Shown: positions 7,687 through 17,884 of the stretch, piece by piece
How the letters are laid out: the number at the start of each line of letters is the position of its first letter
Numbering within the stretch: the first letter of the stretch is position 1
NCBI RefSeq assembly: GCF_030161435.1
Contig: NZ_BSSV01000001.1
Coordinates: 930,001-994,000 of the forward strand
Direction of reading: 5' to 3'
Length of the DNA: 64,000 nt
Source: Thalassotalea loyana
Lineage (GTDB): Bacteria; Pseudomonadota; Gammaproteobacteria; Enterobacterales; Alteromonadaceae
Notes under the pieces: generated by a model
The model's database searches: none
Told to the model about the DNA's origin: nothing
Seen by the model: only the letters and a program-made list of their open reading frames with translations
Translations under genes and position numbers: made by a program

Positions 7687-10600
7687 ATGCTATTAGAAAG
7701 GGCAAGGTCAATTGTAACCAAAGTTATAGCAAAAGGTAGAGCTGTTGCTGCAGGGAGAGATATAAATGCTCCTGTTTTTACTGGGGACATTAAAGACTCA
7801 GAAATTAACATAGATCAAAAGTCTTTTGCTCAAGCCACCTTCTTATCGCAAGCTAGTGCTTTTGATAGTTGTAACAATAAAACCCCATTACTTTGGGCAA
7901 CCCTCCAATGCTTAGAATTACTATCACCAACTAAAGAACTTAGAGAAAAGTTAAAGCTTAAATTTATTCAAGATAAAGCAAGTTTTAGCGTCGTTGTATT
8001 AAATGAAGAAGCTAAAGATATACGCTTGCTCTACTTCAAAGGTGCTAGTGGAGAAATCGATAAGAAAGATCTAAAAGCCATTATTTCAAATGTTTATAAA
8101 GATATTAAGCCAGGGTTTACTGTTCAAATTATTTGCAATAAAGTGATTTCAAAACCTGTTAAAGATTTTTATAGGAAGGCAATAACAGGCGAATTTAATC
8201 CAAAGTATTTTAATAAAGAGAAAGATTCTTTTACAAGTTTTAAGATTAGTTTATTAAATAATACATTCACTAATTTGACCTTAGATGTGTTAAAAAATAA
8301 TAATGCGACGTCTTATATTTCTCCTGATAATTTAGATCATGTAAGTGAACTAACGAAGGCGTTTGTTGTAAAACTGCTATCAGAAGTGCCATCAAGTGAC
8401 TTTTTAACAATAAAACGTCACGATTTAGAAGTAAGGTTTGGTGCTGAGCACTACAGTCAAATATTCCCATCACCTCCAAAATTTGAAGCTTCTATACCAA
8501 GCAACCTCAGAAATCAGCAAGAGTTAATTTTAAAATCAATATTTAGAGGTAATAAAAACTCGATTATTCATGCTCGTGGAGGGGTTGGTAAAACTGTGAT
8601 GGCCAGACTGGCTCATACGATAATACCTTCTCACTCGTGTTCTATTGTCTACGATTGCTTCGGCGATGGACTATATCGCTCTATTAACAGTCCAAGACAC
8701 TCTTTTGATAAAGTATTAGTCCAAATTATTAATGAGTTAGCAATTAATGGCTTATGTGATTCGTTGATAGCCATAGGGAAAGACAAGGTACGGTTAATGC
8801 AGGAGTTTGAATCTTGCATCGAAAGCTCAGTGGAGTGCTTAAAAAAAGGAGATAAGCAGGCACACTTATATATTTTTATTGATGCCGCTGATAATGCAGT
8901 CATGGCCGCGAAAGAAAAAGCTGAGAATTCAATAGTCACACAATTGCTAAATGATTTAATGATCGATGGCTGTACTGTTATTGCATTATGTAGAACAGAA
9001 CGAATAGAGCTGTTAGCACCGAGAAGCGAAATTTCTCAATTTGAACTTAGAGCATTTTCTGAAGAAGAGTCATACGCTCATCTAAACCTTTTTTATTCGG
9101 ATGCTACTGAAGAACATGGCAAAGAATTCCACCGGCTATCAGGAGGTAATCCACGTGTTCAAGCTTACGCTATAGAAGAGTTTCCTGAATCATTGCTTGA
9201 TATGCTAAAAAACTTAGGGCCAACCCTAACTACTGTAGACGCTCAGATTGAAGTTCAACTAAATAATGCAATTGAAAGATTAAAAAATAAAAATACCGTT
9301 ACAGAAGGCTTAAAAATCGATCTTATTTGCACAGCTTTAGCTAGTTTACCTCCATTTATTCCTATAGACGTTATATCAAAACTTTCTAATCTTTCTGAAG
9401 ACGAAATAGCAAGCTTCATCAGTGATTTTGGTCGTGGTTTAATGCTAATTGATAAGTCTATTCAATTTAGAGACGAGCCAACAGAAACATGGTTTAGAAA
9501 ACAGTTTGCTTCTACAGCTGAGCAAGCTAAAGAGTTTGTAAAAAATATACAGGAAATAGCAAATTCAAACAGCTATGTATCTGAATGTTTACCCTATCTA
9601 ATGTTGGCAGGGGGAAATCACAAGGACTTAATAGAACTAGCGCTCTCAGAAGAGTTTTTGCCTAAAGGAAATCCTGTTGACGCTAGAAGCATCAGTACAT
9701 CACGACTGAATGCTGCATTGAAATCAGCCATACAACTGGAAGATTACTTTTCATTTATTAAGTTAGCATTGAGAACTGGAGAAGAGTTCGCTGGTGACCA
9801 AAGACAAATTGAATTATTAAATCAAAATGTAACATTGATTGGTATAGTTCAATCGCCTACCGAAGTTCAAAAATTGGCGTTTCAAGGGCGATTATCAGGT
9901 GGCTGGAAGGGTTCTGAAAATCTTTACAAATCTGCACTGCTATCATTGCATGGTGAATTTAAAGGCGAAGCACTAAGTTATCTAAGAGCAGCAGAAAACT
10001 GGCTAAGCACTTATTTTAAATCAACAGCAAAAGACAAAAGAAAAAGGCATGAAGAAAAACTTTCTGCTGAAGATGTTGCTTTGCTTTTTACTGTCTACTT
10101 AAACCTACTCGGCCCTGAAAAAGCTGTTAATCGAATATTAAGTTTTGCTCCTACACAAGCTGTTCAAAACGCTATAGCTACCTTTACGAATAACTTACTC
10201 GATACATCTAGGTTTGAAGATTTAAAACAGCTTGCCTTCTACTCTAAAGAACATAGCTATGTATGTATTAACTTTATAAATTCGCTATTTTTAGTACAAC
10301 AATCTGTAGATGAAGAAATTTCTCAGAGCTGTTTAATAAACATTGAGAACCCAACAGGTGAACGAAATGAAAAAGCTAATATCAGCATTTCAACTCTAGA
10401 TTTACTAATATTTATCGAATATTGTTTCGCTGCTGGGTACGATAACGCTAGATTAAAAAACTTACTGATTCGACAAGTAAAATTAGAGCCAAAAGCTTGG
10501 TATGCCAACCCGACCACATATCATAATGATGATCTATTAGAGTTCATTGGAATAGCAGCTCTCTTAGAAGAGTTGACAGGTAAATCGCTTCCCGAAAATC

Positions 10601-13600
10601 AAATTTTCCCTAATGATTTTTTAGCCGATGACTTAAACTACAAGCAAAAAGAAGAAAAAGAAAAATATAAGAAAACACTGTCAGCCATGCTGCCAGCACA
10701 ACGCTTTCTAATACGATCTAGAACTAACCGTATAGAAAACTTCGAATTAGAGTATAAAGATGTATTTGATGGGATTGGAAAGTACCTACCTCAAGCATAT
10801 GAGCGCAAGAATTTTATTCCTGATTTTGTCAAAGGTCGAAAACAGAGAAGTATATTTTGGGCCAGTGACATAGAAAGGTCATTACAAACACAATTACTCA
10901 CAAACATTATTGACGATGCACCTTATAGTTGCTTGCTCAACGGCCTGTATTATAGTTGTAGAGTAAAAAGTCTTAATTACCTATCTGAGTTTTACGAAAC
11001 CGCATTAATCAGCACCTCAAATAACAAAAATGATAGTCCTGAAAGCATTTCAGAATCCTATATAGATATCGCCAATGCAACTTGTTCATTAGCCCCCAAA
11101 CAATCAGCAAAATATTTCAACAAAGCTATAGAAGCAGCATCTAAATTTGGTAATGAAGCCTTACATAGACATTTTGCGATTTTGAGTTTGGCAGAAAAAA
11201 GTGCTGAAAGTGACTGTTCTCCTGAATTGACATACAGATTTGCTCGAAGTACAGAAACCTTCTATGAGTATATGTCTGACCATTTCCCGCTAGAACGTAC
11301 AGTGAGAGCTATCCATGATATGGATGCACCTTCATCATTTGCAATAATGGCTAGATGGTTAGACAGAGAAGTCACCTACTGGGGACCTTTTGAAGATACT
11401 GTACTAGAGCAATCTATATCAGCTAATACACTGAGCTGCCGAGAAGCATGGGCAGCTCAGGGATTAATTGATAACACTAGTTATGCAGAATTTTTTAGTC
11501 GATGTATTAAGAAATCTGAAACCCCAGAACTACGAGAAGTTATTTTTAATGATGCTGTTCAGCAAGCTTTAATTAAAGGGTTGTCAAAATCAGCACTATC
11601 ACTCATAAAAAATACTGGTGCGGAATTTTCTCTATCCTCCCAGGCTCTTGATGACGCTATTATACATTTTAATGAACATGCTCTAGAACCTACTTACAGC
11701 TCTCATGTCGCTGATAAGACGTACAAGCCAGTAGACTGGGATTCAGTATTCAAATCGAATAACAGTTTTATAAGTTCAGAATCTATTGAAGCATCAATAA
11801 CAAGTTTTAAAGCCCTAAAAGACAAGAGTTTTGATGAATGTTTCTGGAGTCAACTATATGATAGAGCTCCTATAATTTCAGCAGAAGACGTTCTTGATGC
11901 AATATTAAAATGCAAATTTTCGTCCAGCTTCGAACTATTACATGCTTTAGAAAATACACCGAAAGAGTGGTTTGAACGAGAGGGAGTGAAAGAATTATGG
12001 ATAAAAGGCTTTGATCTTTACGTACAATTAAATGCAAGTACAGTCTCAAATCCCTGGTGGCCTGAACATTGGACTTCACGATTTAAACTAAAAGCAGATT
12101 TTTCAAAACTAAGGCTTCCAGGTGTAATAAAAGCATTAGAAAATAAAAGCGATTTTGATGATGCTGAATTTATTTTCTCTGTTATTACAGTATTATCACA
12201 AAAACTGACCCCTTCCGAAGCCAAAGAAGCTCTAAATTACGCTTTAGACAGAGTAGAACTACATGTCGATGAAAGTGATGCTGATGGATATTGGTCGAAA
12301 TGGCTTGTTCCCCCTGAAGATAATACCGAAGCTTATGCCTCATTTATTTGGTCAGTACTAGCTAACCCCACATCAAAAAATCGTTGGGAGGGTGTCCACA
12401 TAGTCTATCGTCTAGTAGAACTTAACTGCAATGAAGTCATTGACTCAATGATTGCTATGTTTCAGCGAGATGACATTGGTGCATTTGGTTCAACAAGTTT
12501 TCCATTTTATAAGTTTCACGCCCAATTATATTTTATGATTGCTCTATACAGAGGAGTTCAATCAAATGCACTGCCTTTGTTAAAACATAGCGCCTTCTTT
12601 CAAGACGAAGCTCTAAACTCTGATCACATTTTATTAGAGCTCTATTCAGTTAAAGTTGCTCGAAAGCTATTACAAGAAAAAAATAGCATTTATTCAGCCG
12701 AGGACATAGAAAAACTAGACACAGTGGGACTTAGCCAATTCAATAAGAATAATCCTAAAGAAGCTAATAAATTTGAAATCGCTAATATAGTGCCTCTTGA
12801 AAAAGGACTGCCCGAACTATCATTTTTCCTAGATTTTCAAGAGTATTGGCTTAAACCATTAGCAAAAACATTCAATGTTTCAGTTAAAGAATTAAAACAG
12901 ACAGCTGCAAACATCGTAGTAAACGAATGGGGAGTTGCTCCAGATGAACGGTTTATTAGAGATACAAGAAATCATGGGCACAAAGAAACACATGCAAGGC
13001 ACAGTGATATACCACCAACTCAACCATATGATTTTTACTTGGGATATCACGTTATTTTCACAATGGCATCAAGGTTACTCAAAAAACTTCCTATAGCTGA
13101 AGGTAAGTATGACTGGGAAGATGATCTTTGGATTGACTGGCTTTCTAACTACCTATTATCGATGAATAATGGCTATCTTTTGGCAGACCTGAGAGATCCA
13201 GCACCTTTAGTAAGAAGAGAGTGGCTGAGCAAAAAAACTACAGACTCATGGAGATGGGAAATTGAATATAGTGATTTTCTCGAAGGATTACTATTGAGTA
13301 AAGGTGGCAGAACATTTATCTGTGTTACAGGTTCTTGGTCTGACAATAATGGTAGCGGCAACAACGAAAATTACAGTATTTCCAGCGCACTAGTATCCGT
13401 TGACAACTCAGCCTCTTTGTTAAAAGCTCTAGTTTCATGCAAAAATCCTCACGATTACAAATTACCTTCCTATAACGAAGAACAGTTCGAATTAGATGAC
13501 TCTAGTTTCAAAATGAAAGGTTGGTTGAATGAACCTGATGAATATAAAAAACTGGATGAATTAGATCCTTACTCAGGGGAGTTAAAGTTTCCAATGCGAA

Positions 13601-13971
13601 GAATCAGCAAAGAATACGAAGAATTACTCAATTTGAATTATTGCTTACTTACCAGAAAATACATGGATGATAAAGGGAGCTCTCAGGGTTTCTCTGAAAC
13701 ATGGACCGATACACGCAATAATGACCGTTATAGTGAAAGTACAATTCGCGACGGTGATCGGCTATATCTATCTTTAGATACGTTGAAGCATTTATGCGCT
13801 CAAACTAAATTATCGCTCATTTTCGAAGTATCAATTAAACGCCAAAACTCAACTCACGATAGGGATGTACCAGACGATGTCAAATACCCGGGACCATATT
13901 GCAACTTGTATACTCTCTCAAAAGATGGAGTCATCAGAGATTACCAATCAAGAAGTTATCAACTTAGGTAA
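7687..13971 (+). CDS. Giant STAND-like P-loop NTPase (2094 aa), candidate defence sensor
   Basis: The order is: an AGRDIN...TGD motif at residues 22-34; an unrecognised alpha/beta domain (about 50-260); a P-loop NTPase domain with Walker A GGVGKT at 298-303, Walker B FIDAAD with Asp399, a sensor-like LCRTER segment, and a GGNP motif at 486-489 typical of STAND/NACHT-class ATPases. A very long helical region follows (about 520-1850), resembling an alpha-solenoid/TPR-like ligand-sensing array, then a mixed C-terminal domain. It lies 5 bases after the small membrane gene. The layout resembles Avs-type antiphage sensors, but the N-terminal effector matches no nuclease or protease motif I can see. 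Codon use is more AT-rich than in hsdMSR. Confidence 0.85.
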   Translation: MLLERARSIVTKVIAKGRAVAAGRDINAPVFTGDIKDSEINIDQKSFAQATFLSQASAFDSCNNKTPLLWATLQCLELLSPTKELREKLKLKFIQDKASFSVVVLNEEAKDIRLLYFKGASGEIDKKDLKAIISNVYKDIKPGFTVQIICNKVISKPVKDFYRKAITGEFNPKYFNKEKDSFTSFKISLLNNTFTNLTLDVLKNNNATSYISPDNLDHVSELTKAFVVKLLSEVPSSDFLTIKRHDLEVRFGAEHYSQIFPSPPKFEASIPSNLRNQQELILKSIFRGNKNSIIHARGGVGKTVMARLAHTIIPSHSCSIVYDCFGDGLYRSINSPRHSFDKVLVQIINELAINGLCDSLIAIGKDKVRLMQEFESCIESSVECLKKGDKQAHLYIFIDAADNAVMAAKEKAENSIVTQLLNDLMIDGCTVIALCRTERIELLAPRSEISQFELRAFSEEESYAHLNLFYSDATEEHGKEFHRLSGGNPRVQAYAIEEFPESLLDMLKNLGPTLTTVDAQIEVQLNNAIERLKNKNTVTEGLKIDLICTALASLPPFIPIDVISKLSNLSEDEIASFISDFGRGLMLIDKSIQFRDEPTETWFRKQFASTAEQAKEFVKNIQEIANSNSYVSECLPYLMLAGGNHKDLIELALSEEFLPKGNPVDARSISTSRLNAALKSAIQLEDYFSFIKLALRTGEEFAGDQRQIELLNQNVTLIGIVQSPTEVQKLAFQGRLSGGWKGSENLYKSALLSLHGEFKGEALSYLRAAENWLSTYFKSTAKDKRKRHEEKLSAEDVALLFTVYLNLLGPEKAVNRILSFAPTQAVQNAIATFTNNLLDTSRFEDLKQLAFYSKEHSYVCINFINSLFLVQQSVDEEISQSCLINIENPTGERNEKANISISTLDLLIFIEYCFAAGYDNARLKNLLIRQVKLEPKAWYANPTTYHNDDLLEFIGIAALLEELTGKSLPENQIFPNDFLADDLNYKQKEEKEKYKKTLSAMLPAQRFLIRSRTNRIENFELEYKDVFDGIGKYLPQAYERKNFIPDFVKGRKQRSIFWASDIERSLQTQLLTNIIDDAPYSCLLNGLYYSCRVKSLNYLSEFYETALISTSNNKNDSPESISESYIDIANATCSLAPKQSAKYFNKAIEAASKFGNEALHRHFAILSLAEKSAESDCSPELTYRFARSTETFYEYMSDHFPLERTVRAIHDMDAPSSFAIMARWLDREVTYWGPFEDTVLEQSISANTLSCREAWAAQGLIDNTSYAEFFSRCIKKSETPELREVIFNDAVQQALIKGLSKSALSLIKNTGAEFSLSSQALDDAIIHFNEHALEPTYSSHVADKTYKPVDWDSVFKSNNSFISSESIEASITSFKALKDKSFDECFWSQLYDRAPIISAEDVLDAILKCKFSSSFELLHALENTPKEWFEREGVKELWIKGFDLYVQLNASTVSNPWWPEHWTSRFKLKADFSKLRLPGVIKALENKSDFDDAEFIFSVITVLSQKLTPSEAKEALNYALDRVELHVDESDADGYWSKWLVPPEDNTEAYASFIWSVLANPTSKNRWEGVHIVYRLVELNCNEVIDSMIAMFQRDDIGAFGSTSFPFYKFHAQLYFMIALYRGVQSNALPLLKHSAFFQDEALNSDHILLELYSVKVARKLLQEKNSIYSAEDIEKLDTVGLSQFNKNNPKEANKFEIANIVPLEKGLPELSFFLDFQEYWLKPLAKTFNVSVKELKQTAANIVVNEWGVAPDERFIRDTRNHGHKETHARHSDIPPTQPYDFYLGYHVIFTMASRLLKKLPIAEGKYDWEDDLWIDWLSNYLLSMNNGYLLADLRDPAPLVRREWLSKKTTDSWRWEIEYSDFLEGLLLSKGGRTFICVTGSWSDNNGSGNNENYSISSALVSVDNSASLLKALVSCKNPHDYKLPSYNEEQFELDDSSFKMKGWLNEPDEYKKLDELDPYSGELKFPMRRISKEYEELLNLNYCLLTRKYMDDKGSSQGFSETWTDTRNNDRYSESTIRDGDRLYLSLDTLKHLCAQTKLSLIFEVSIKRQNSTHDRDVPDDVKYPGPYCNLYTLSKDGVIRDYQSRSYQLR

Positions 13972-14605
13972 AGCAATCATAACTGAGCTAGGCATGGAGA
14001 TTGATTGTAATACTCCAGCCCGTTGGTTAGTTCATTATATTGCTGAAAATATTCACAAGTCAGAAAACTGCCAAGGTGAAGAAAAGGACGTAGCTGAAAG
14101 AAAGTGTGTAGATGCAATTTTTAAACTTTGGCATCATCGCTCTGAACTGCCTAGAGGTATTAATCCCTTTACGGAATTTGACTCTGTTTTTAGAGGTCTC
14201 TCGAGGTTAGATAATTCATCTCAAAAACCATACTTCAACGAATTTTCACAATTTGATCATGAAGTAAACCAAGATGAATCTCATGAAAGTAAGCAATGGG
14301 TTGATATCGCCATATCAATTGATAAGGTAGCAAAAGAGTTAGTTTCAGAAAGTTTTAACTCAGCTGCAGGCTCAGCTATTACAGAGAAGTCTAAGAAGAT
14401 ACTAGAGCTAGCGCCTGAAGACTCGGGTGAAGATATTAGGATAATGCTCAGCTTTCTTTCTGATGAAGATGACGAATCTAAATCAAAAGATAAAGAAATA
14501 AAAACTATTAAATCAAAAATAGAAAAAGTTGAAGCACTAAAATATATTTGCGATGTTTTTGCAGAAAAATATAATCATGAATTATTACAACTTGAAAATA
14601 AATAA
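13925..14605 (+). CDS. Helical protein, third gene of the NTPase cassette
   Basis: 226 residues with this start, overlapping the end of the NTPase gene by 47 bases. The frame is open further upstream (to 13865), but the ATG at 13925 gives less overlap; the ribosome-binding site is weak in either case, so coupled translation is likely. The N-terminal half is ordered, with LGKAIITELG, a conserved-looking ARWLVHYIAE segment and an Arg/Trp/His-rich stretch (FKLWHHRSELPRGINPF). The C-terminal half is acidic then Lys-rich and probably coiled coil. I recognise no family. Its position and overlap suggest it is a dedicated partner of the NTPase. Confidence 0.7.
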   Translation: MESSEITNQEVINLGKAIITELGMEIDCNTPARWLVHYIAENIHKSENCQGEEKDVAERKCVDAIFKLWHHRSELPRGINPFTEFDSVFRGLSRLDNSSQKPYFNEFSQFDHEVNQDESHESKQWVDIAISIDKVAKELVSESFNSAAGSAITEKSKKILELAPEDSGEDIRIMLSFLSDEDDESKSKDKEIKTIKSKIEKVEALKYICDVFAEKYNHELLQLENK

Positions 14606-14791
14606 CCACTTCAATTAACATGCAGCGGCAAAGACTGTAGGTATGCTCTGAAAATAATTATATACAAGTTTCTTGATAGTTAAATTGTAAGTCATTTATG
14701 TTAATTCTATTTCGAGTATTTTGAGTTTTATTAATAATTAATGTAAGCGGAATTTGTAAGTGCTATTTTGGTTTAAAGCTTATATATTTCA

Positions 14792-15871
14792 ATGGCTATG
14801 TTCTTGCTAGTCATTTTACTTACACTTTTTACCCGTGGTTTGCATAGCGCAGCAGTGGAAATGCGTGACAATCCGGCGTATGCAAATATTCCCCTCGCCG
14901 TAGGAGGAGAAGGGAAACGCAGCGTATTGTCGACATGTAATTATATGGCGCGTAGTTTTGGCGTTCGCTCGGCAATGCCCTCAGTAAAAGCAAAAATGCT
15001 CTGCCCAAACCTAAAAATTGTTCATGGTAGAATGTCCGTTTACAAAGAGGTAAGTGATCAAGTAAAAGCCATCTTTGCCCGCTACACAGACTTAATTGAG
15101 CCATTATCATTAGATGAAGCATTTCTTGATGTAACCGACAGTGAACATTGTAAAGGCAGCGCGACGTTGATTGCAGAAGAGATTAGGCAAGCAATTTTCC
15201 TAGAGACTGGCTTAACGGCATCCGCAGGTGTTGCACCAAATAAATTCTTGGCCAAGATCGCCAGTGATGAAAACAAGCCTAATGGTATTTGTGTTATTTC
15301 ACCTGATAAAGTTACTGATTTTGTTCACAGCTTGTCTTTAAAGAAAATCCCTGGCATTGGCCCGAAAACTTTCGAAAAGTTAAATAGGCATGGCTATTAC
15401 ACGTGTGCAGATGTGCGTCAAAGCAATATCAAGCAATTACAAATGGTCGTGGGTAGTTTCGCTCAATCACTTTACAAAAGAAGTTTTGGTGAGGACAACC
15501 GTGAAGTGGTGAGTCACCGAGAGCGAAAGTCAGTCGCCGTAGAGCGAACGTTTAGTGAAGATATTGTTAACTCTGAAGAAGCTTGTTGGCCCCTGATTGA
15601 AAAGCTTATCCCATCGCTGGAAAAAAGACTCAGCAAACACCAAGATCGACAAATTGTTAAGCAAGGCATTAAACTGAAATTTGCCGACTTTAATCAAACG
15701 ACTGTAGAGCAAAGATCTTCTAAGCTAGACATCGTTATATTGCAGTCATTACTTCAAAAGGCACTGTCACGTAGTAGTGATCGCAAAGTGCGTTTAATTG
15801 GTATTACTATTGGCTTTGGTGAAGAGGCAAAAAATTCAACAATGCAATTGGATTTACCCATGGTTCAGTGA
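14792..15871 (+). pseudogene. dinB: 5'-truncated dinB (DNA polymerase IV), island junction
   Basis: From AAVEMRDNPAY onward (about base 14,850) the frame matches Y-family polymerase IV: SLDEAFLDVTDS (palm carboxylates), GVAPNKFLAKIASD, the KIPGIGPKT helix-hairpin-helix, and the little-finger domain. The usual start, of the form HVDMDCFF just before AAVEMRD, is absent. It is replaced by an unrelated hydrophobic stretch (MAMFLLVILLTLF). The lost segment carries the first catalytic Asp and the steric-gate aromatic residue, so catalysis should be lost. The normal promoter is lost too. Integration of the island into dinB is the simplest explanation; the original 5' end may lie beyond the left window edge. 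Confidence 0.8.
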
Positions 15872-15926
15872 CATACTGATTACACCTGAGGCTGAAAACC
15901 TTAACAATTACATAAGAATAGTCATT

Positions 15927-16778
15927 ATGAAAACAAAAATATTAGCGGTAATGGCGAGCGCTTGCCTTAGCTTTGGTGCCGTCGCACAGGATTTTTCAAA
16001 CGTTGAAATTAAAACACATAAAGTCAATGGCGATGTTTATATGCTTGAAGGCTATGGTGGCAATATAGGCGTGTTGTCGACTGATAAAGGACTACTGCTC
16101 GTAGATGATCAGTTCCAAGGGTTGGCAGAGAAAATCGAACAAGCAATGAAGCAGGTCAATGATAAGCCATTGAAATATGTTGTGAATACTCATTATCACG
16201 GCGATCACACAGGCTCTAATAGTTACTTTTCACACAAAGCACCAATATTTGCTCACGAGAACGTACGAGAGCGTCTTGCAAACAAGGAAGAGCCTAATAA
16301 AGATGAGTTGCCCGTGGTAACTTATGAAAACGGTGTCAATATCTATTTAGATAAAGAGCACGTTCAATTGCGTCACTTTCCAACAGGACATACTGACGGC
16401 GATACCATTGTATATTTCAAACAAGCTAACGTTATTCACACCGGCGATTTGTTTTTTAACGAGCGATTCCCGTACATTGACCTAAAAGGTGGTGGCGACG
16501 TAAAGGGCTATTTGAAGAGCGTCAATACAATCATTAAAGAATACCCGAGTGATGCGAAAATAATTCCTGGTCACGGTAATATCACCAATATTGAAGGTTA
16601 TAAAGTGTTTGCAAAGATGCTTGAATACTCAATTGCTCGTGTCGAAAAAGCATTGGCAGAAGGTAAAACTGAAGCACAAATTCTAGAGATGGGTATTGGT
16701 GACAAGTATAAAGATTACAGTTGGGCCTTTATCAGCGAAGAGCGTTGGTTAAAAACCTTGGTCGCTGGTTTAAAGTAA
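15927..16778 (+). CDS. Secreted MBL-fold metallo-hydrolase
   Basis: A 283-residue periplasmic metallo-beta-lactamase-fold protein. Residues 1-20 form a signal peptide ending in GAVAQ. Zinc ligands are all visible: HYHGDH (His89, His91, Asp93, His94), His155 in PTGHTDGD, Asp174 in HTGD, and His216 in PGHG. I chose the ATG at 15927 because it puts the signal peptide at the N-terminus; the frame is open further upstream into dinB but without sense. The substrate is unknown. The family includes subclass B3-like lactamases and quorum-lactonase-like enzymes, so no resistance role can be claimed. Confidence 0.9.
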   Translation: MKTKILAVMASACLSFGAVAQDFSNVEIKTHKVNGDVYMLEGYGGNIGVLSTDKGLLLVDDQFQGLAEKIEQAMKQVNDKPLKYVVNTHYHGDHTGSNSYFSHKAPIFAHENVRERLANKEEPNKDELPVVTYENGVNIYLDKEHVQLRHFPTGHTDGDTIVYFKQANVIHTGDLFFNERFPYIDLKGGGDVKGYLKSVNTIIKEYPSDAKIIPGHGNITNIEGYKVFAKMLEYSIARVEKALAEGKTEAQILEMGIGDKYKDYSWAFISEERWLKTLVAGLK

Positions 16779-16803
16779 TACTTGAATAACAGCACACAAA
16801 CAA

Positions 16804-16834
16804 AAAGGCCAAGGTCGTAATGACCTTGGCCTTT
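16804..16834. terminator. Bidirectional intrinsic terminator
   Basis: A perfect 13-bp stem (AAAGGCCAAGGTC and its complement) with a 5-base loop, flanked by A and T runs, lies between the convergent MBL-hydrolase and rdgC genes. Confidence 0.9.
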
Positions 16835-16854
16835 GTATTTGTTTGAGTTGCTAG

Positions 16855-17778
16855 TTACTCTTCTGATAAACAATCTGCAGCTTTTAGTGAGAATTCACCA
16901 AGCAAGGCATCAATAAATCGGTTGATCTCTCCTGCCATCAATGCAAAATCAGCATCTAAACGGGCAACGATATCGTCTTTATCAATATCGTCGTTTTGTT
17001 CGTGAATGACATCAAAGAACTTCAAACGCTTAATCGCTAAATCATCACACAAAACAAATGACAGTGTCTCATCCCACTCCATTGCGACTTTTACGACGAA
17101 TTTATCTGCGTCTAAGTGAGCTTTAATCTCATCAGAGTCTAATGGCTGGTTCTTAACACGGACAACGGCACCGTCATCTCCTAACGCGTGAAATTCAGCT
17201 TCGGTACCTAATTCAAAGTTACCACCAAGGTTTTGTTCCGTCAGCCAATCAGTCATGATTTCATCAGGAGCTTGCTCCGGAGATAGGCTAGTTACAGGAA
17301 GACTACCTAAACACTTACGTAACAAAGCAAGGAAGTCTTCTGCCTTTGCTCTAGAGCTCGAATTAATGACAATAAGGTTATGTGCTGCACTAATATATGC
17401 GTGTGTATCCGTGATACGAGAGAATGCGCGAGGTAATAATTCAAAAATGATATCTTCTTTGAATTGCTCTTTTTCTTTTTTCGTTGCACTGCGACCTTGT
17501 TCATTCTCAAGTAACGCAACTTTTTCTTCTAGCATGTCTTTTACGACAGGTGCAGGTAAGATTTTTTCTTCCTTGCGTGCACATAAAAGCATATTATTAT
17601 TAGCGGTATGAACAAGTGTTTGTCCGTGCTTTCCTAATGCGTTTACCCAACCAAAGTGAGACTGTTCAGTTGAGCCACATGGTGTGAATAAGTGCTCACT
17701 TAACTGTTTTTCTAAACTTTGTTCATTTAATTCAAAAGGGCGGGTAAAAGCGAAAAAATAAAGGTTCTTAAACCACAT
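16855..17778 (-). CDS. rdgC: Recombination-associated protein RdgC
   Basis: A 307-residue match to RdgC in length and in the start MWFKNLYFFAFTRPF. RdgC is a nucleoid-associated, ring-forming DNA-binding protein that limits RecA filament formation and is important when replication restart is impaired. The family-typical segments LPRAFSRITDTHAYI and FVLCDDLAIKRLKF are present. It is a single gene, convergent with the MBL-hydrolase. No truncation is seen. Confidence 0.96.
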   Translation of the reverse strand: MWFKNLYFFAFTRPFELNEQSLEKQLSEHLFTPCGSTEQSHFGWVNALGKHGQTLVHTANNNMLLCARKEEKILPAPVVKDMLEEKVALLENEQGRSATKKEKEQFKEDIIFELLPRAFSRITDTHAYISAAHNLIVINSSSRAKAEDFLALLRKCLGSLPVTSLSPEQAPDEIMTDWLTEQNLGGNFELGTEAEFHALGDDGAVVRVKNQPLDSDEIKAHLDADKFVVKVAMEWDETLSFVLCDDLAIKRLKFFDVIHEQNDDIDKDDIVARLDADFALMAGEINRFIDALLGEFSLKAADCLSEE

Positions 17779-17884
17779 GGTAAATCCTGCAATTGTCGAT
17801 GAACTCTTGTCGAGTTTTGGTCGCTCATCATACCCTAGTTAATAAGATTTAACAGCATAGTTTTAGCTACGCTGTTATCGACAA

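Noticed and set aside
13865-13924. Upstream start of the third cassette gene (MYQTMSNTR)
   Set aside because: It would deepen the overlap with the NTPase gene to 107 bases and has no better ribosome-binding site than the ATG at 13925.
15798-15926. N-terminal extension of the MBL hydrolase into dinB
   Set aside because: The start at 15927 directly gives a good signal peptide; the extension is the dinB end read in another frame.
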